64,000 nt of DNA from Oceanimonas sp. GK1 (lineage in GTDB: Bacteria > Pseudomonadota > Gammaproteobacteria > Enterobacterales > Aeromonadaceae). Location: NCBI RefSeq assembly GCF_000243075.1, contig NC_016745.1:2187001-2251000 (forward strand). The letters run 5' to 3'. Positions 47,039-56,205 of the stretch are shown in pieces; the stretch's first letter is position 1; each line of letters begins with the position of its first letter. The notes under the pieces are model-generated. The model was not told the DNA's origin and ran no database searches. It saw only the letters and a program-made list of their open reading frames with translations. The translations under genes were made by a program, and so were the position numbers.

Positions 47039-48463
47039 TTAGGCCGGTTGGGGGATAGCTTGCAGGGAGCCTTTCGGCGCCTTGATGGTACGGTACACGT
47101 TGTACAGCATCAGCAGCATACCGGCGACAAAGAAGACACCGCCCAGGAAACGCACGAAGTAGAACGGGTAGGAGGCCTGCAGACCTTCAACAAAGCTGTA
47201 GGTCAGGGTGCCGTCCTCGTTGACCGCACGCCACATCAGACCCTGCATCACACCGCTGATCCACATGGCCACGATGTACAGCACGGTACCGATGGTCGCC
47301 AGCCAGAAGTGGGTGTTGATCAGACCCAGGCTGTACATGCGGCTCTGGCCGAACAGGTTGGGGATCAGGTGATAAACGGAGCCGATAGATACCATGGCAA
47401 CCCAGCCCAGGGCGCCGGAGTGCACGTGACCCACGGTCCAGTCGGTGTAGTGGGACAGGGCGTTCACGGTCTTGATCGCCATCATCGGGCCTTCAAAGGT
47501 GGACATGCCGTAGAACGACAGGGACACGATGAGGAAACGCAGAATGGGGTCATAACGCAGTTTGTGCCAGGCGCCGGACAGGGTCATGATGCCGTTGATC
47601 ATGCCACCCCAGGACGGCACAAACAGGATCAGAGACATTACCATGCCCAGAGACTGCGCCCAGTCGGGCAGGGCAGTGTAGTGCAGGTGGTGCGGACCGG
47701 CCCAGATATACAGGGTGATCAGCGCCCAGAAATGCACGATGGACAGACGATAGGAATAAACCGGGCGGCCGGCCTGTTTGGGCACGAAGTAGTACATCAT
47801 GCCGAGGAAACCGGCGGTCAGCAGGAAGCCCACGGCGTTATGGCCGTACCACCACTGGATCATGGCGTCGGCGGCACCGGAGTACATGGAGTAAGACTTC
47901 ATGCCGGACACCGGAATGGCCATGCTGTTGACGATGTGCAGCACGGCCACGGTCAGAATAAAGCCACCGTAGAACCAGTTGGCCACATAGATGTGGGACG
48001 TGGTGCGCTTGTACAGGGTACCGAAGAACACAATGGCGTAGGACACCCAGACCACCGCAATGGCGATGTCGATCGGCCACTCCAGCTCGGCGTATTCCTT
48101 GCTGCTGGTGTAGCCCAGCGGCAGGGTAACGATCGCCGAAATGATGATCGCCTGCCAGCCCCAGAACACAAAGGAGGCCAGCGGACCACCAAACAGGCGA
48201 GTATTACAGGTACGCTGCACCACGTAGAAGGACGTGGCCATCAGGGCGCTGACACCAAATGCAAAAATAACCGCATTGGTGTGCAACGGACGTAACCGGC
48301 TGTAGGTCAGCCAGGGTGTTTCGAAGTTGAGGGCAGGCCAGATAAGCTGTGCTGCGATCAGCACACCCAACGACATACCTACAACGCCCCAGATTACGGT
48401 CATGACCGTAAACTGACGAACTACTGTGTAGTTGTAGTTTGGTTGATTATTAGTTTGACTCAT
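47039..48463 (-). CDS. ccoN: CcoN, catalytic subunit of cbb3 cytochrome oxidase
   Basis: 474-residue, twelve-helix haem-copper oxidase subunit with high oxygen affinity. Haem b and b3-CuB histidines lie in segments such as [36 protein letters not shown] and [18 protein letters not shown]. First gene of ccoNOQP; about 250 bases upstream is a perfect FNR box. Confidence 0.97.
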   Translation of the reverse strand: MSQTNNQPNYNYTVVRQFTVMTVIWGVVGMSLGVLIAAQLIWPALNFETPWLTYSRLRPLHTNAVIFAFGVSALMATSFYVVQRTCNTRLFGGPLASFVFWGWQAIIISAIVTLPLGYTSSKEYAELEWPIDIAIAVVWVSYAIVFFGTLYKRTTSHIYVANWFYGGFILTVAVLHIVNSMAIPVSGMKSYSMYSGAADAMIQWWYGHNAVGFLLTAGFLGMMYYFVPKQAGRPVYSYRLSIVHFWALITLYIWAGPHHLHYTALPDWAQSLGMVMSLILFVPSWGGMINGIMTLSGAWHKLRYDPILRFLIVSLSFYGMSTFEGPMMAIKTVNALSHYTDWTVGHVHSGALGWVAMVSIGSVYHLIPNLFGQSRMYSLGLINTHFWLATIGTVLYIVAMWISGVMQGLMWRAVNEDGTLTYSFVEGLQASYPFYFVRFLGGVFFVAGMLLMLYNVYRTIKAPKGSLQAIPQPA

Positions 48464-48716
48464 CGTTATAGTTCCGCTTCCACTGCTGTTATTCAGATCT
48501 TGTGCTCACGCGAAGTGCTCACATCGGAAGGATAAAATTACCGGTTTCTATTTATCAGGCTTTCACTACCCGCAAAGCTTCATTAACCCTTTGTTAACAA
48601 AGCAAAGCAGGCCCCAAAAACCCGGCAGTGATGATAAAGGAGTGGGTGCCAAAAAAACAGTATAAACAGTAATATGATTACCCCTTAAGGCCCCACACAA
48701 GGCATAAGGGCGCGCG

Positions 48717-48730
48717 TTGATCGAGATCAA
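48717..48730. promoter_or_regulatory. FNR box between ccoN and the divergent gene
   Basis: TTGATCGAGATCAA, a perfect match to the FNR/Anr consensus TTGATNNNNATCAA, in the 308-base ccoN-48772 gap. It is 41 bases before the ATG of the plus-strand gene and 253 bases before ccoN on the minus strand, so it may act on either or both. The rest of the gap holds no gene that I can see. Confidence 0.85.
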
Positions 48731-48771
48731 CCCGGCCCCTGAATGCGTCCCGAAACAGGATACAAAACCCC

Positions 48772-49242
48772 ATGAGAGAGCGACTGACCGGCCCCAAACT
48801 GGTGCAAATTCTGTTGGTAATGGCTGTTTTATCCGCCGCCTTCTGGTTGCGGACCTGCAGCGACGAGCCGCCAGCGTCTGACGTTGTCACGGAAAAATTC
48901 GATTATTGTGATGTAAGTCACAATAAATGCATCCTTGAACAACAGGGACTGACCGCCGAGGCCCGCCTGGTCAGTGATGAGCTTCAGGCGGAAACCCCCT
49001 TTACCCTTGAGCTGCTGCTGTCGGATCCCGAAGCGAGGGTGACCCGCAGCGTACTGGAAGGGGAAAGCATGTACATGGGAACGCTGCCGGCCCTGCTAAA
49101 GCCCGTAAGCGAAGGCCGTTGGCAGGGGCAGGCGCTGGTGGGCAGCTGCACCGAGGCCCGCATGCTCTGGGCCTGGGTGGTGGAAGTGGAACACCGGGGG
49201 CAGCCCCTGAGTTACCGCTTTTTGTTTGAGGTCAGGCACTGA
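48772..49242 (+). CDS. Uncharacterised membrane-anchored protein divergent from ccoN
   Basis: 156-residue protein with one N-terminal helix (about residues 10-26) and a predicted periplasmic domain holding four cysteines (TCSDEPP, DYCDVSHNKC, GSCTEARM). No known domain recognised. The FNR box 41 bases upstream and divergence from ccoN suggest expression at low oxygen and a possible role in cbb3 oxidase function or copper handling; this is inference. Confidence 0.72.
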   Translation: MRERLTGPKLVQILLVMAVLSAAFWLRTCSDEPPASDVVTEKFDYCDVSHNKCILEQQGLTAEARLVSDELQAETPFTLELLLSDPEARVTRSVLEGESMYMGTLPALLKPVSEGRWQGQALVGSCTEARMLWAWVVEVEHRGQPLSYRFLFEVRH

Positions 49243-49253
49243 CCCGCCAGAGG

Positions 49254-50036
49254 TTATCTGAGGCTCTGGTTCAGGAACACCTGAAGCCGCTGCCAGGAGT
49301 CCTCGTCGGCGGCCTTGTCATAGCCCAGGGGCAGGCCGAATTCGGTCGCGGTCTGATCCGCCGCCGGGTTGGTAAAGCCATGCAAGGCGCCGGGATAATT
49401 GATCAGCAGGTAATCGGCACCGGCCTGCTCCATTTCCTCCCGAAAGGCCGCCACCTGTGCCGCCGGCACCAGGGGATCGGCGGCGCCGTTGAACACGGCG
49501 ATACGTACCGGACTGTGGCTGGGCAGGGGAGCGGATTTGGGCGCCAGAGAGCCATGAAAACTCGCGACTGCCTTGAGCTTGGCACCGGCACGGGCCATGT
49601 GCAGTACCACGCCACCGCCGTAACAATATCCCAGGGCCGCGATGCGGGAGCCATCAACCCGCTCATCGGATGCCAGCAGGGCGAGGGCGGCGTTAAAGCG
49701 CTGTTCTGCCTGGGGCAGGGAGGACAGTGAGGCCTCGGCAAAGGCACCGGCCTGGGTCGGGTGAGTGGCCGTGTTACCGTCCCCATACATGTCAAGGGCA
49801 AAGGCCGCATAACCCAGCTCGGCGAGCATGCGGGCGCGCTCCCGCACATAATCGTTCAGCCCCCACCATTCGTGTACCACCAGCACACCAGGCAGGGGCG
49901 TCGTGGCGGTGCGGTCAAGGGCGAAATAGCCCCGAAAGGTCTGGCCGTCGACCTGGTAATCCCGCTCTTCGGTGATCACCTCGGCGTGCAGGGCGGTACT
50001 CAGTAACATAAACAGCAACGGCATCAGTAATTTCAT
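49254..50036 (-). CDS. Exported dienelactone hydrolase-family protein
   Basis: Alpha/beta hydrolase of 260 aa with a signal peptide (MKLLMPLLFMLLSTALHA). The nucleophile is cysteine in GYCYGGG, as in dienelactone hydrolases, with VVHEWWGLNDYVRERA upstream and the histidine in LHGFTN. ATG at 50051 is an alternative, five codons earlier. The substrate is unknown; periplasmic location makes a catechol pathway unlikely. Confidence 0.85.
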   Translation of the reverse strand: MKLLMPLLFMLLSTALHAEVITEERDYQVDGQTFRGYFALDRTATTPLPGVLVVHEWWGLNDYVRERARMLAELGYAAFALDMYGDGNTATHPTQAGAFAEASLSSLPQAEQRFNAALALLASDERVDGSRIAALGYCYGGGVVLHMARAGAKLKAVASFHGSLAPKSAPLPSHSPVRIAVFNGAADPLVPAAQVAAFREEMEQAGADYLLINYPGALHGFTNPAADQTATEFGLPLGYDKAADEDSWQRLQVFLNQSLR

Positions 50037-50162
50037 GGCAATGGTTCCCATCAGTGAATGAACCTAAAGCATAGAGCAGTGCACACCCCTCAGGCTCATT
50101 GCCGATAACTGGATTTATCGGCATTATGCGTGCACCATTCTTTGTCTCTGTCTTTTCAGCCC

Positions 50163-51452
50163 ATGGACACACCCCCGGTTTTTCCCCTGTTTGACGCTCC
50201 CCAGTACCTGGAAGAGGGCAATAGTCTGGTCAATCAGCATATCGCCGAGCTCACCCTCGGCCGGGTGCCCGACGCCGCCTTTATCTATGAGCACGCCATG
50301 GAGTGGCTACTGGAGAGCCGCTACAGCGAGAATAATTACAAGACCTACCGCAGCGAGCTGACTACCTTTCTGCACTGGTGCCTGGAGGTGGAGCAGATTT
50401 CGCCGGTGGACGTAACCCGGCGTACCATGAACCGCTATGTGGACTATTGCCTGGCACCGCCAAAGGCGCTGATTGCCTATCGCAATGTGGCCCAGTTCAT
50501 GGCCGACCGGGAGCTGGGCGAGCGCCGGCCCAATCCGTTGTGGCGGCCGTTTCTGGGTAAAAAGCTCGACGGCGTCGAGCAGCCGTACCGGCTCAGCGAC
50601 AAGGCCCTGAAAACCAAGATGGCGGTATTGTCTTCCTTTTATGGCTATCTCATTAATGAGGAAGTCACCGAGCGCAACCCGGCCACCATGTGGATGCGCC
50701 ACAGCCGCTTTGGCACCACGGCCCCGGTGGCGACCCGGTTTGGCGAAGAAGACGAGGTGCGGGTGTTCAGCGATCTGCAATGGTCCTACGTGATGAACAC
50801 CGCCCAGCGGCTGGCCGATGAGGCTCCCGAACGCCATGAACGCACCCTGTTTCTGGTGTCGCTGATGTACGGCTGTTACCTGCGCATTTCGGAAGTGGCG
50901 GCCCGGCCGGGCTTTTCCCCGGTGATGAGCCAGTTTCGGCGGGATGCCAAAACCGGGATCTGGAGTTTTTACATTCCCGTCAGCAAGGGCGGCAAAAAGC
51001 GCACGGTGGCGGTATCCCGGGAACTGCTGGATGCCCTTAAGCGCTATCGTGCCTATCTGGAACTGTCGCCGCTGCCGGCACCCGGTGAAGCCACCCCGTT
51101 GTTTGTCCGCCACCGGGCCGCCGGGCGAGGCCGGGATCGGGGCCTTCTCAACGCCAACCTGGGGATTCGCCAATTGCGTGAACTGCTCAACGAACTGCTG
51201 GCCGCCGCCGCCGATGCCGCCATGACCGACGGCTTTGATCAGGATGCCGCCGAGATGCGCACGCTCACCGTGCACGGCATTCGTCACACCGGCATTACCC
51301 ACGACATCAACTACAACGGCCGGCCGCTGTCTCACGTGCAGGCCGACGCCGGCCACGACAGCATCGACACCACCTCGCAATACCTGCACACCGGCAAGGT
51401 GGAGCGCCACGAAAGTGCCGCCAACAAACGGCTGGACCGATTGCGGGACTGA
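50163..51452 (+). CDS. Tyrosine recombinase/integrase beside dif
   Basis: 429-residue tyrosine recombinase with all catalytic residues visible: Arg in YLRISE, Lys in SKGGKKR, HxxR in HGIRHTG, His in GHDS and nucleophile Tyr in TSQYLH. An N-terminal SAM-like core-binding domain (LLESRYSENNYKTYRSEL) precedes it. GTG 50130 or the ATG at 50163 may be the start. It ends 78 bases before the XerC arm of attL, outside the prophage, and has chromosome-like GC content. It is much longer than XerC/XerD (about 300 aa). Target site unknown. Confidence 0.85.
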   Translation: MDTPPVFPLFDAPQYLEEGNSLVNQHIAELTLGRVPDAAFIYEHAMEWLLESRYSENNYKTYRSELTTFLHWCLEVEQISPVDVTRRTMNRYVDYCLAPPKALIAYRNVAQFMADRELGERRPNPLWRPFLGKKLDGVEQPYRLSDKALKTKMAVLSSFYGYLINEEVTERNPATMWMRHSRFGTTAPVATRFGEEDEVRVFSDLQWSYVMNTAQRLADEAPERHERTLFLVSLMYGCYLRISEVAARPGFSPVMSQFRRDAKTGIWSFYIPVSKGGKKRTVAVSRELLDALKRYRAYLELSPLPAPGEATPLFVRHRAAGRGRDRGLLNANLGIRQLRELLNELLAAAADAAMTDGFDQDAAEMRTLTVHGIRHTGITHDINYNGRPLSHVQADAGHDSIDTTSQYLHTGKVERHESAANKRLDRLRD

Positions 51453-51530
51453 AGAGTAATGGAAGTGTGGTGACAGCGAGCATGGCCCTGGGAGGACAGC
51501 CCGGAATGGGCGCTAGGCCCACCATACACC

Positions 51531-51559
51531 ACTTCGCATAATGCAAGGGATTGTTAAAT
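51531..51559. other. attL: dif-derived left end of the prophage
   Basis: The XerC-arm sequence acttcgcataa (51531-51541) is identical to that of the full dif at 58962. Then a 7-base non-dif centre (tgcaagg) and a degenerate XerD-like arm gattgttaaat (8/11 matches to ttatgttaaat). This is the pattern expected after XerC-type insertion of a filamentous phage into dif. Confidence 0.85.
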
Positions 51560-51609
51560 TGAGAGATTGACTTAAACGCCTGAAAACACTAGAAAACGAG
51601 GCTTTTAAG

Positions 51610-51972
51610 TTGAAGTATGCGAAACATAACAAAAATTACATCTTTCGTTGGTTTGAATGTGGGCTGACAGTCGAAGAAACAGCAAAACTTTGTTTTAAAA
51701 GCGTGATGACGGTCACAAAATGGGATGCGGGAAGGCCCATCCCACCCGAGTGCCGACTACTGATGCAGATGGCCACCGGCCAGCGCCTGGCCCCACTATC
51801 GAAAGACTGGGAAGGCTGGCGGGTATCCGGAGCGCACTTGATCAGCCCCGAAGGGCTAAGGTTCACGGCGAAAAGGATCCGAGCCCTGCAATACGCTGTG
51901 GACACCGGCGCCCAGGGTGACCCCGAACGTGCCCGGATGATTCGGGAAAGGCTGAACCGAGTAAGACGATAG
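51610..51972 (+). CDS. Prophage regulator-like protein near attL
   Basis: 120-residue protein with a helix-turn-helix-like N-terminal half (GLTVEETAKLCFKSVMTVTK followed by WDAGRPIPPECRLLM) and the segment WEGWRVSGAHLISPEGLRF known in short phage proteins of Vibrio filamentous phages (DUF3653-like, from memory). Starts with TTG, with GAGG about 9 bases upstream. Read toward the secretin gene. Likely a transcription factor, but the target is unknown. Confidence 0.7.
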   Translation: MKYAKHNKNYIFRWFECGLTVEETAKLCFKSVMTVTKWDAGRPIPPECRLLMQMATGQRLAPLSKDWEGWRVSGAHLISPEGLRFTAKRIRALQYAVDTGAQGDPERARMIRERLNRVRR

Positions 51973-52325
51973 GTCGGAGTGTAATTCCCCCCGTATTACT
52001 ATACGGGGGGGGAAGCCCCGGAACCGTGCCTGCCGTGCGGCAATAGCCCGGCATGAACTGTATGGCCGCTAGGGTTTAGCAGGACGCGGGGCGAGCTATG
52101 TTCAACCCCACTCCCCCAGATACACGAAAGGCCCCGGAGGGGGCCGATATGACGCAGGTTTAACATGGGCGTTGCCCATACCCACCCCGCAAGCGGGGCC
52201 CCAATGGATGAAGGCCCGTTTTCGCGGCCACGGTTGAAAGGCAGCCAGTGAAATAAGTAGACGGTGCGAAGGAGGCGGCCAACCGCGCGCGCGCCCGTGC
52301 GCAAGCGCACGCATCCCCCGCGCGG
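51973..52325. other. Prophage intergenic region rich in hairpins (candidate origin and packaging signal)
   Basis: A 353-base non-coding stretch between the regulator and the secretin gene. Five inverted repeats: CCCCCCGTAT/ATACGGGGGG (51987-52010), GGCCCC/GGGGCC (52130-52145), ATGGGC/GCCCAT (52165-52179), CCCCGC/GCGGGG (52185-52198) and a nested one from 52281 to 52327 with inner stem CGTGCGC/GCGCACG and outer AACCGCGCG/CGCGCGGTT. Filamentous phages carry their origins and packaging hairpin in such a region beside gene IV. Confidence 0.6.
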
Positions 52326-53495
52326 TTATGCCGGCTCAACACGCAGCATCACGGATATTTCACGCCGGTCTGCGTTGTCCAGGCTGCCGCGAAACACGGA
52401 GCCGACCAGCGGCAGGGAACGCAATATCGGTATGCCCTGTGCTGACTTTTCCGTGTAGTAGTCAATCAGGCCACCGAGCACCACGGTTTCACCTTCCTTA
52501 AGAGTGAGCGTGGTATCAATGGAGCGACTGGATATGATGGCACCAAACTGGTTTGTCACTTCATCGACCCGACTGACATCGGTTTTAACGGTCAAATGCA
52601 CACGGCCCCCGGAAAGCTGAACCGGCAACACGTCGAGGATCACGCCCACATCACGCCGCTCAATACTGGCCCCCTGCTCTTCGGTAGCCGCCCTGACAAC
52701 AATAGGCACGTTGTTGCCAACGTGTATGCGAGCCGGCAAGCCGGCGTCGACTGCAAGCATAGGCTGACTGACCATAGATACACCGGACTCACGGGCCAGA
52801 TACCGACCAAACAAAGTGAAGTCATCGAAGTCGGCCTGGATGGCCGCATTACCCAAGTCAATTTTGATGTCAGGTTGCGGGTTCCACACCACGCCAGAGC
52901 GGGATCCACGATAACCGAACTTATGACCCAACTCGGACGCCGTAATATTCGTCGTTTCGACAACATAGGCCCGAACCACATATTGCGGTGGCGTAGCATC
53001 AAACATGCCGCCTACCGCCTTAACAGCATCCTGAACGAATAAGGGACAGTTTGCATGGACAGCCAAAGGCGAGGCCTGAACGAATGAGCAAGGCGCTTCA
53101 TGAACACTTTCAAGCCACGTAAACATAGCCGACATATCATCGGCCAATGTGGGCCGCGGATAAGTCAATCGTATCGGGAATATGCCGTAATCGGGCTTTA
53201 TGGTTTCATCCAGTTGGTAAATGTAAACAACGTCACCCACGGTCTGAATTTGAAGACCGTTCGCTTTAATAACCGCCTCAAAAACATCAATGGTGTTATC
53301 AGACACATCAGCACCATACACCCTGGCATTCATATCCAGCGCAGAGGAGATCACAACGTTGCGCCCAATGGCCATGCCTATCAAGTCGGAGAACTGGTCG
53401 AGGGTCATGGGCTGACCATCGGTCTCGATAGCATTAACGACAGATGCGACGCTCGCCAACAAACAGGCAGCGAGCAGTATTTTGAATTTGTTCAT
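52326..53495 (-). CDS. pIV-like secretin of the prophage
   Basis: 389-residue outer-membrane secretin: signal peptide ending near ASVVNA, N0-type domain (MTLDQFSDLIGMAIGRNVVI), then the secretin beta-barrel region with VSQPMLAVDAGLPARIHVG, VGVILDVLPVQLSG and the final GSVFRG segment before LRVEPA. Would form the channel for virion export. The ATG at 53495 has AAGGGG upstream; ATG 53516 is an alternative. It overlaps the Zot/pI gene by about 60 bases, as gene IV overlaps gene I in Ff phages. Many XerCD-using Vibrio phages have no secretin and borrow the host one. Confidence 0.9.
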   Translation of the reverse strand: MNKFKILLAACLLASVASVVNAIETDGQPMTLDQFSDLIGMAIGRNVVISSALDMNARVYGADVSDNTIDVFEAVIKANGLQIQTVGDVVYIYQLDETIKPDYGIFPIRLTYPRPTLADDMSAMFTWLESVHEAPCSFVQASPLAVHANCPLFVQDAVKAVGGMFDATPPQYVVRAYVVETTNITASELGHKFGYRGSRSGVVWNPQPDIKIDLGNAAIQADFDDFTLFGRYLARESGVSMVSQPMLAVDAGLPARIHVGNNVPIVVRAATEEQGASIERRDVGVILDVLPVQLSGGRVHLTVKTDVSRVDEVTNQFGAIISSRSIDTTLTLKEGETVVLGGLIDYYTEKSAQGIPILRSLPLVGSVFRGSLDNADRREISVMLRVEPA

Positions 53496-54510
53496 CGTAT
53501 TGTTCCCCTTGTTCATGTTCTTGTGACTCGACCTGGTGGTTTACTGTTTCTTCAGCTTCGCCGGCAAATACTTCAGAAAAACCCAATTGCATAAACACAT
53601 AGCCAGCACCACCCATACCGACCAGGGCCAAGAGCAACGATGGGATTATTTTCTTATAAAAGTCGGGCACTATCTTTTTGTGGGTATGTATTTCAGCGGA
53701 ATAATAAGAACCATAGAACTTGGCATCACGCTTTTCATAACTCAGATTTAAACACTCTTTCAGACTGCTTTCATTTTCAACGTCCATCAATTTGCTGGAC
53801 TGATAACGAACGACCTTTTCACCATTATCCGGATTATGAAAATGAATATGGCGACCAGTGACAGACCGAATTTGTGTATCAACCAAGCGGGGCTGCTGCG
53901 TTACCAAATGCAGGTCAAAGCCTGAATGCCGATGAACGTTCATCTTTGCTATATGCTCCGGCACTTTGGAGCCAACAGAACGAGGCGGAAAAAATTCCTG
54001 CGCCTCATCGATTATCATGACGGCACCATAAGGCAATTTATACCACTGGTGCGGATGTTCCATTTTCTTCCAATGCAGATTAAACCGTTCAAGCCGCTTC
54101 TTTGTAGGCTTAAAATCGAAATGCTTACAGGCATCAAGGAAACGACGAAGCTCGGCAGTTTTCTTTTCCGGATACAGCTTCAGAACCCAATCAATCCAAG
54201 TCTGATAAATAGGCTCTTGCCGCCAAAAACAAACCAAAAAGGGCAAATCATCCTCGGTAACAACATCAGACTTTTTATGTATAGCCCGCACGATAGGCAA
54301 CACCCGCTCTAAATCAGCATCGGACGCATTAGGTAGCCACTTGCCATAAAACCAGCCGGCGAAGGTGCAAGCAAAATCCAAATCGACAATCAGCGCCTTA
54401 ATATTGTAGTAATAAACAGGACGGCCAGAATAATCTAAATCCTCAATCACCTCCTTTACAGTATTGAGTGATTTAGACGCCCCCGGAAAGCCAGTAATTA
54501 AACGTATCAT
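53434..54510 (-). CDS. Zot-domain pI-like assembly ATPase
   Basis: 358-residue inner-membrane morphogenesis protein. Walker A GFPGASKS at residues 7-14, Walker B AVMIIDEAQEF, a single membrane helix near residue 295 (IIPSLLLALVGMGGAGYVFM) and a C-terminal periplasmic tail with paired cysteines. It powers phage extrusion with the secretin. The name Zot is from the Vibrio homologue; nothing here indicates a toxin. Its start overlaps the pVI stop by 4 bases. Confidence 0.94.
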   Translation of the reverse strand: MIRLITGFPGASKSLNTVKEVIEDLDYSGRPVYYYNIKALIVDLDFACTFAGWFYGKWLPNASDADLERVLPIVRAIHKKSDVVTEDDLPFLVCFWRQEPIYQTWIDWVLKLYPEKKTAELRRFLDACKHFDFKPTKKRLERFNLHWKKMEHPHQWYKLPYGAVMIIDEAQEFFPPRSVGSKVPEHIAKMNVHRHSGFDLHLVTQQPRLVDTQIRSVTGRHIHFHNPDNGEKVVRYQSSKLMDVENESSLKECLNLSYEKRDAKFYGSYYSAEIHTHKKIVPDFYKKIIPSLLLALVGMGGAGYVFMQLGFSEVFAGEAEETVNHQVESQEHEQGEQYDEQIQNTARCLFVGERRICR

Positions 54511-54803
54511 TGAGCACTCCGAAACGACATAATTCGACGATTAACAAAGGACATGGTTACATGAAAGACAACACCGGAAAGACCAATTGATATGGCCTCA
54601 TTAACGCCGGCCATGGCCAGAATTTGAATGATATGGGAAGGGAGTCCATTCCATAGAGACTGCGCCTTAGAGATAAGTTGGGAAAGCATAAAATCAGCCC
54701 CCTGATAAACCACAAAGCCGGCGCCAAGGGAAAGCAGCCAACGAGTTAATGCCTCACCCAAGAACGCCAGTAAACCCATCAGAATCGCAGTGACGAAGTG
54801 CAT
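54507..54803 (-). CDS. pVI-like minor coat protein (DUF2523-like)
   Basis: 98-residue hydrophobic protein with three membrane segments (residues 3-35, 55-75, 78-92), the usual length and position of filamentous phage pVI (Ace in CTX phage) between the adsorption protein and pI. Overlaps the pI gene by 4 bases. Confidence 0.85.
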   Translation of the reverse strand: MHFVTAILMGLLAFLGEALTRWLLSLGAGFVVYQGADFMLSQLISKAQSLWNGLPSHIIQILAMAGVNEAISIGLSGVVFHVTMSFVNRRIMSFRSAQ

Positions 54804-54805
54804 TG

Positions 54806-56116
54806 TTAGGCCCTCAAGTTACGCAATGAAAGAATAAACGCCACCCATGCCAGAAGAATAATCACCGGGCGAACAAGAACGGCAAAGTCACAGAATGGCT
54901 GATAAGTAATCGTGAAGTCGGAAAAGCCAGGAATGGTAATTGAGTAATCAGGAGGACAGGAACCAGAACCGCCGCCAAAATAGTCCGTTTTTATGTATTG
55001 CTCGAAATTGGAAAAATCAACAACCTGCTCAGGCAAGACACTGGATTGCCCTGGTAGTTCGGGAACATCGGCGTTGGCCAGCAGCTCATAAGTGGATCCC
55101 GCACCAGACACGGAACCAGAGTCACCACCAGAACCGGAGCCGTCAGAACCTGAGTCACCACCATCGTTACCGCCGTCAGAACCAGAACCCATAGATTCAA
55201 GTCTTGCCAATATGTCAGACAAAATTTGATTAGATTCAGCGGTGTTATCCCTAATACCCTGATTAGCAGCTCTAATGGACAATAAGGCGTTATAGCTGTG
55301 AAGCTGGTTATTTACGACAGAAAGGACGCTGTTATTGATTTCATGCTGATTGGCAATCATCTGGTTCAATGCCGCCGTATAATCCCTAGTCGCACCTGAA
55401 GAGTCAACAGGAGAACTGACAGAGCCACCAGAGGTAGAGCCACCACCAGTTGATATAGAGCCACCGCCTGAACCCGTAGATGTATCAACAGGACCTGAGA
55501 TGCCGGAATCAGGTTTAGCTGGATTAGTCGGGTTTGGATTGTATTCAGATGAGAAACATTTTGTTTCTCCAGTAACTGGATTTGTTTCGCAAATGTCATT
55601 AGTTGTATCAGTAGGAGAACAAGACGAACCGGTCAATGTATGGTCATGAACACCGTCACCAGTATCAACACAAATGCCAGAAGCACACTGACTTTCACAA
55701 TAAGAACCAGAAGGCATTTTAAGACAAGCTGAAGAAATAGAACCTGTTGTTGTAAATGTAGAATCTAAATCAGAACAACCCTCATCGGGCTGTTTGCAGG
55801 ATGCACCATCATCATAAATAATACAATTTGAATAACTAACGGTTACGCGAGTATAGCGAACCTTAGTATTATCGCCGGAGCCACAATAACTTTTATAAGA
55901 TTTATAATAACTATCATAGCCCATAGGAGAGCAGCCCGCGCTAGAAGCAATACTATTGGCAACCTGCTCAGAACTTAAAGAAACAGAACTATAATAAGTG
56001 ATTTGAATATCAGCCGGTTTAGCATAAATGTTACTGACAACATCAACTTTATAAGCCGCTAACGCCATATTAGAAAAACACAGCCCAAGAAACATAATGA
56101 AATAACGAATAGCCAT
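54806..56116 (-). CDS. pIII-like adsorption protein
   Basis: 436-residue virion tip protein. Signal peptide ending near SNMALA; a Cys-rich N-terminal region (residues 60-190, at least 12 cysteines) likely forms the receptor-binding domains; a Gly/Ser-rich linker (residues 205-245) and a second one (310-335); then a C-terminal domain (CPPDYSITIPGFSDFTI) and membrane helix ending in LRNLRA. The layout equals pIII of Ff phages and the TspB-like proteins of Neisseria phages. Host receptor unknown. Confidence 0.87.
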   Translation of the reverse strand: MAIRYFIMFLGLCFSNMALAAYKVDVVSNIYAKPADIQITYYSSVSLSSEQVANSIASSAGCSPMGYDSYYKSYKSYCGSGDNTKVRYTRVTVSYSNCIIYDDGASCKQPDEGCSDLDSTFTTTGSISSACLKMPSGSYCESQCASGICVDTGDGVHDHTLTGSSCSPTDTTNDICETNPVTGETKCFSSEYNPNPTNPAKPDSGISGPVDTSTGSGGGSISTGGGSTSGGSVSSPVDSSGATRDYTAALNQMIANQHEINNSVLSVVNNQLHSYNALLSIRAANQGIRDNTAESNQILSDILARLESMGSGSDGGNDGGDSGSDGSGSGGDSGSVSGAGSTYELLANADVPELPGQSSVLPEQVVDFSNFEQYIKTDYFGGGSGSCPPDYSITIPGFSDFTITYQPFCDFAVLVRPVIILLAWVAFILSLRNLRA

Positions 56117-56153
56117 AATCCCTCAGCGTCCATAATTAACATATTGCACCCAA

Positions 56154-56178
56154 TAAAAAAGGGGAGCCGAAGCCCCCC
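56154..56178 (-). terminator. Prophage central terminator after the major coat gene
   Basis: On the minus strand GGGGGGC, loop TTCG, GCTCCCC then TTTTTT. Filamentous phages have their main terminator directly after gene VIII; this position is equivalent. Confidence 0.88.
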
Positions 56179-56205
56179 AGAAAAACAACAGCGGGAAGAG
56201 CCATT

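Noticed and set aside
46430..48295. Long open frame (621 codons) opposite ccoO-ccoN
   Set aside because: Shadow of real genes in GC-rich DNA; low-complexity His/Gln/Gly composition and no ribosome site.
50163..51452. Tyrosine recombinase as the integrase of the prophage
   Set aside because: It lies outside the XerC-arm boundaries, and the att sites are those of dif, which host XerC/XerD recognise.
53434..54510. Zot-domain protein as a toxin
   Set aside because: Zot is the pI assembly ATPase of filamentous phages; no separate toxin gene is in the prophage.
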